Shown here piece by piece: positions 37,826 through 38,816 of a DNA stretch of 38,816 bases. The translations under genes and the position numbers were made by a program. Under the pieces are notes generated by a model, which saw nothing but the letters and a program-made list of their open reading frames with translations, was not told the origin of the DNA and ran no database searches. The stretch is from Candidatus Poseidoniales archaeon (GTDB taxonomy: Archaea; Thermoplasmatota; Poseidoniia; Poseidoniales; Thalassarchaeaceae). The first letter of the stretch is position 1. Each line of letters starts with the position of its first letter. The stretch covers positions 12,641 through 51,456 of the forward strand of contig QQRX01000020.1 in the NCBI GenBank assembly GCA_003602595.1, given 5' to 3'.

Positions 37826-38056
37826 ATGAAAGAATGTAGTTTCCCTAAATGTTCGGAAAAAGGAGTTAAGAAAAGTAGATTATCCATAAATGGTTTTCTA
37901 GTTTCTAGTGGTAAAAAGGCATATTCATTTAGAGAAGCTTACCAACAATTTCATTATTGTAAAAAACATCATGATAAATTAATGCAAGAAGTATGGAATC
38001 GTGTCAGAACTACAGATCAGAAAGATGATGACCATGTAGCACCAACTTCAGTATGA
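37826..38056 (+). CDS. Small Cys/His-rich (zinc-binding?) protein
   Basis: A 76-residue protein seven bases after the biotin carrier gene. It has a possible zinc site formed by C4 and C9 in MKECSFPKCSEKG and by C45 and H48/H49 in FHYCKKHHDK, a CxxxxC...CxxH layout; between them is a basic region with SFREAYQQF. The end is acidic and disordered (TTDQKDDDHV). No family recognised; the spacing suggests a small zinc finger that might bind RNA or protein. It ends directly against the stop of the convergent aIF6 gene. Same operon direction as the carboxylase genes, but functional linkage is uncertain. Confidence 0.6.
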   Translation: MKECSFPKCSEKGVKKSRLSINGFLVSSGKKAYSFREAYQQFHYCKKHHDKLMQEVWNRVRTTDQKDDDHVAPTSV

Positions 38057-38719
38057 TTAAATTAATCCTAAAGCATCTTCTATCCTGTTCAATTCAGGAC
38101 CGGTCGAACCAGAGCCTACTAATGCATTTGAATCACTAGAAGTGCATCCGGCGCCAACGAATGGTGACCCAAAAGTAACAGTACCTACCATTAATGGTAC
38201 ATTAAGCGTAGATTCTATTATTTCAACTTCTTTAGGCGTAATATCCGGATGTGATAAAACGCCCTTATTATTTGCAACTAGTAGACTCCCAATTGATTCT
38301 TGGTGAGCAACTGTAGTTCTCATTGATTTTACCCCTAATACATCTTCAATCATTTCTAAACCAGAATCTGGCACTATAGGACTAACTATAGCACCAAAAT
38401 CATTACATTCGATTAAATTTCCTGCTGCATTTACTCCGCTTTGCATGACAACCACATCTCCAAAACTAGTTAATTCGTCTAATTCTGATTCAAATGCGAT
38501 ATCCGCTACTGCAAGGCCTTTTTTATTACCTCTTAAAAGGCTGCCAAGTAATGCAGATCCTCCTACTAAAAAAGGGTGCATTTCCATTTCAAAGGCTTTC
38601 TCTAGAAGTGTTATTGATTGAGTATCTAAAGAACGAGGATAAAAAAGAACATCCCCAATAACAGAAAGATGTACTCCTACTTGAGAATGACCGAATAAAT
38701 CTCCCGTAGTTATAGTAAT
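38057..38719 (-). CDS. Translation initiation factor aIF6, apparently with a non-AUG (AUU) start
   Basis: The anti-association factor that binds the large ribosomal subunit. Repeats of the pentein fold are clear: FLVGGSALLGSLLRGNKKGLAV, the TVAHQESIGSLLVANNKGVL repeat, VGAGCTSSDSNALVG, and the closing TGPELNRIEDALGLI. The first ATG, at 38587, would remove 44 residues containing the first repeat. The frame stays open upstream and reads TTGDLFGHSQVGVHLSV, matching the family's start (FxG...IGV), back to ATT at 38717-38719; beyond, codons AAT, GAT, GAT, GGA, AAG, AAT lead to a stop at about 38735-38737. There is no in-frame ATG, GTG or TTG. From ATT the product is 220 residues, the normal length. 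An out-of-frame ATG lies at 38725-38727, so a one-base sequence error is the alternative. Confidence 0.88.
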   Translation of the reverse strand: MTITTGDLFGHSQVGVHLSVIGDVLFYPRSLDTQSITLLEKAFEMEMHPFLVGGSALLGSLLRGNKKGLAVADIAFESELDELTSFGDVVVMQSGVNAAGNLIECNDFGAIVSPIVPDSGLEMIEDVLGVKSMRTTVAHQESIGSLLVANNKGVLSHPDITPKEVEIIESTLNVPLMVGTVTFGSPFVGAGCTSSDSNALVGSGSTGPELNRIEDALGLI

Positions 38720-38741
38720 ATTATCATCTCCCTTATTTTAG

Positions 38742-38749
38742 TTATTTAT
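38742..38749 (-). promoter_or_regulatory. TATA-like element upstream of aIF6
   Basis: Minus-strand ATAAATAA is centred about 26 bases before the ATT at 38719. If used, transcription would begin at or next to the ATT, giving a leaderless message. A Shine-Dalgarno-like GGGAGATGAT (about 38722-38731) also lies just before the ATT and would serve if transcription began farther upstream. The two readings exclude each other. Confidence 0.33.
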
Positions 38750-38816
38750 GGCTATCGCATAGATAGATGTAATGTTTGCGGGGAGATAAGAAAAGGCACA
38801 ACGACGAACTTTTCCG

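Overview
The window reads as a gene-dense, AT-rich archaeal chromosome segment. The archaeal markers are one RNA polymerase operon (Rpo5/H, an unsplit RpoB, A' and A''), ribosomal protein L30e, aIF6, a Pop5-like RNase P subunit, a COG1325-type exosome-associated RNA-binding protein and TATA-box promoters. The unsplit RpoB, together with an aerobic-type respiratory chain and propionyl-CoA/methylmalonyl-CoA genes, fits a heterotrophic member of the Thermoplasmatota. The low GC and compact layout resemble marine planktonic groups (MGII/MGIII), but that placement is inference and no 16S gene is present.

Layout. (1) 1-1852: exosome-associated RNA-binding protein, a 7Fe ferredoxin and PLP synthase PdxS. 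(2) 1853-9540: a two-sided locus. Leftward run a secreted/anchored zinc-ribbon protein, a DtxR-type iron regulator, a multi-pass membrane protein and a coiled-coil protein; rightward, starting only 23 bp away, run three more coiled-coil proteins of the same general kind. (3) 9546-19923: an orphan gene, then the leftward operon rpoH-rpoB-rpoA1-rpoA2-rpl30e, headed by tRNA-Lys(UUU). (4) 20086-24115: a methyltransferase-biotin ligase fusion, Pop5, a polytopic membrane protein, an FtsZ-family GTPase and a small TPR protein. (5) 24253-31000: a respiratory locus with a secreted CxCH protein, a small membrane protein, Rieske protein, cytochrome b, and a very large fusion of the cytochrome b C-terminal half with a heterodisulfide-reductase-like (ferredoxin plus two CCG) module, followed by a further ferredoxin and small membrane proteins. 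(6) 31005-34234: DNA alkyltransferase, asparagine synthetase, a 34-residue membrane peptide and a dolichol-kinase-like protein. (7) 34236-38056: the propionate module, with the methylmalonyl-CoA mutase B12 subunit and MeaB leftward, and the carboxyltransferase, a tiny protein, the biotin carrier and a small Cys/His protein rightward. (8) aIF6 at the right edge, apparently lacking a standard start codon.

How they fit together. The biotin ligase half of the fusion at 20086 would charge the biotin carrier at 37420, which serves the carboxyltransferase at 35659. Its product, methylmalonyl-CoA, feeds the B12-dependent mutase whose small subunit and chaperone GTPase are encoded at 34236-35545. The biotin carboxylase and the catalytic mutase subunit are outside the window. 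The respiratory locus would connect a quinol pool to a cytosolic Fe-S module physically fused to cytochrome b.

Most interesting: the cytochrome b/HdrD-like fusion; a homologous ~60-residue N-terminal domain on two different RNA polymerase subunits, with changed zinc sites in A' and B; the methyltransferase-BirA fusion; the AUU-start candidate in aIF6; and the DtxR/coiled-coil locus. No CRISPR array, insertion sequence or prophage was seen.
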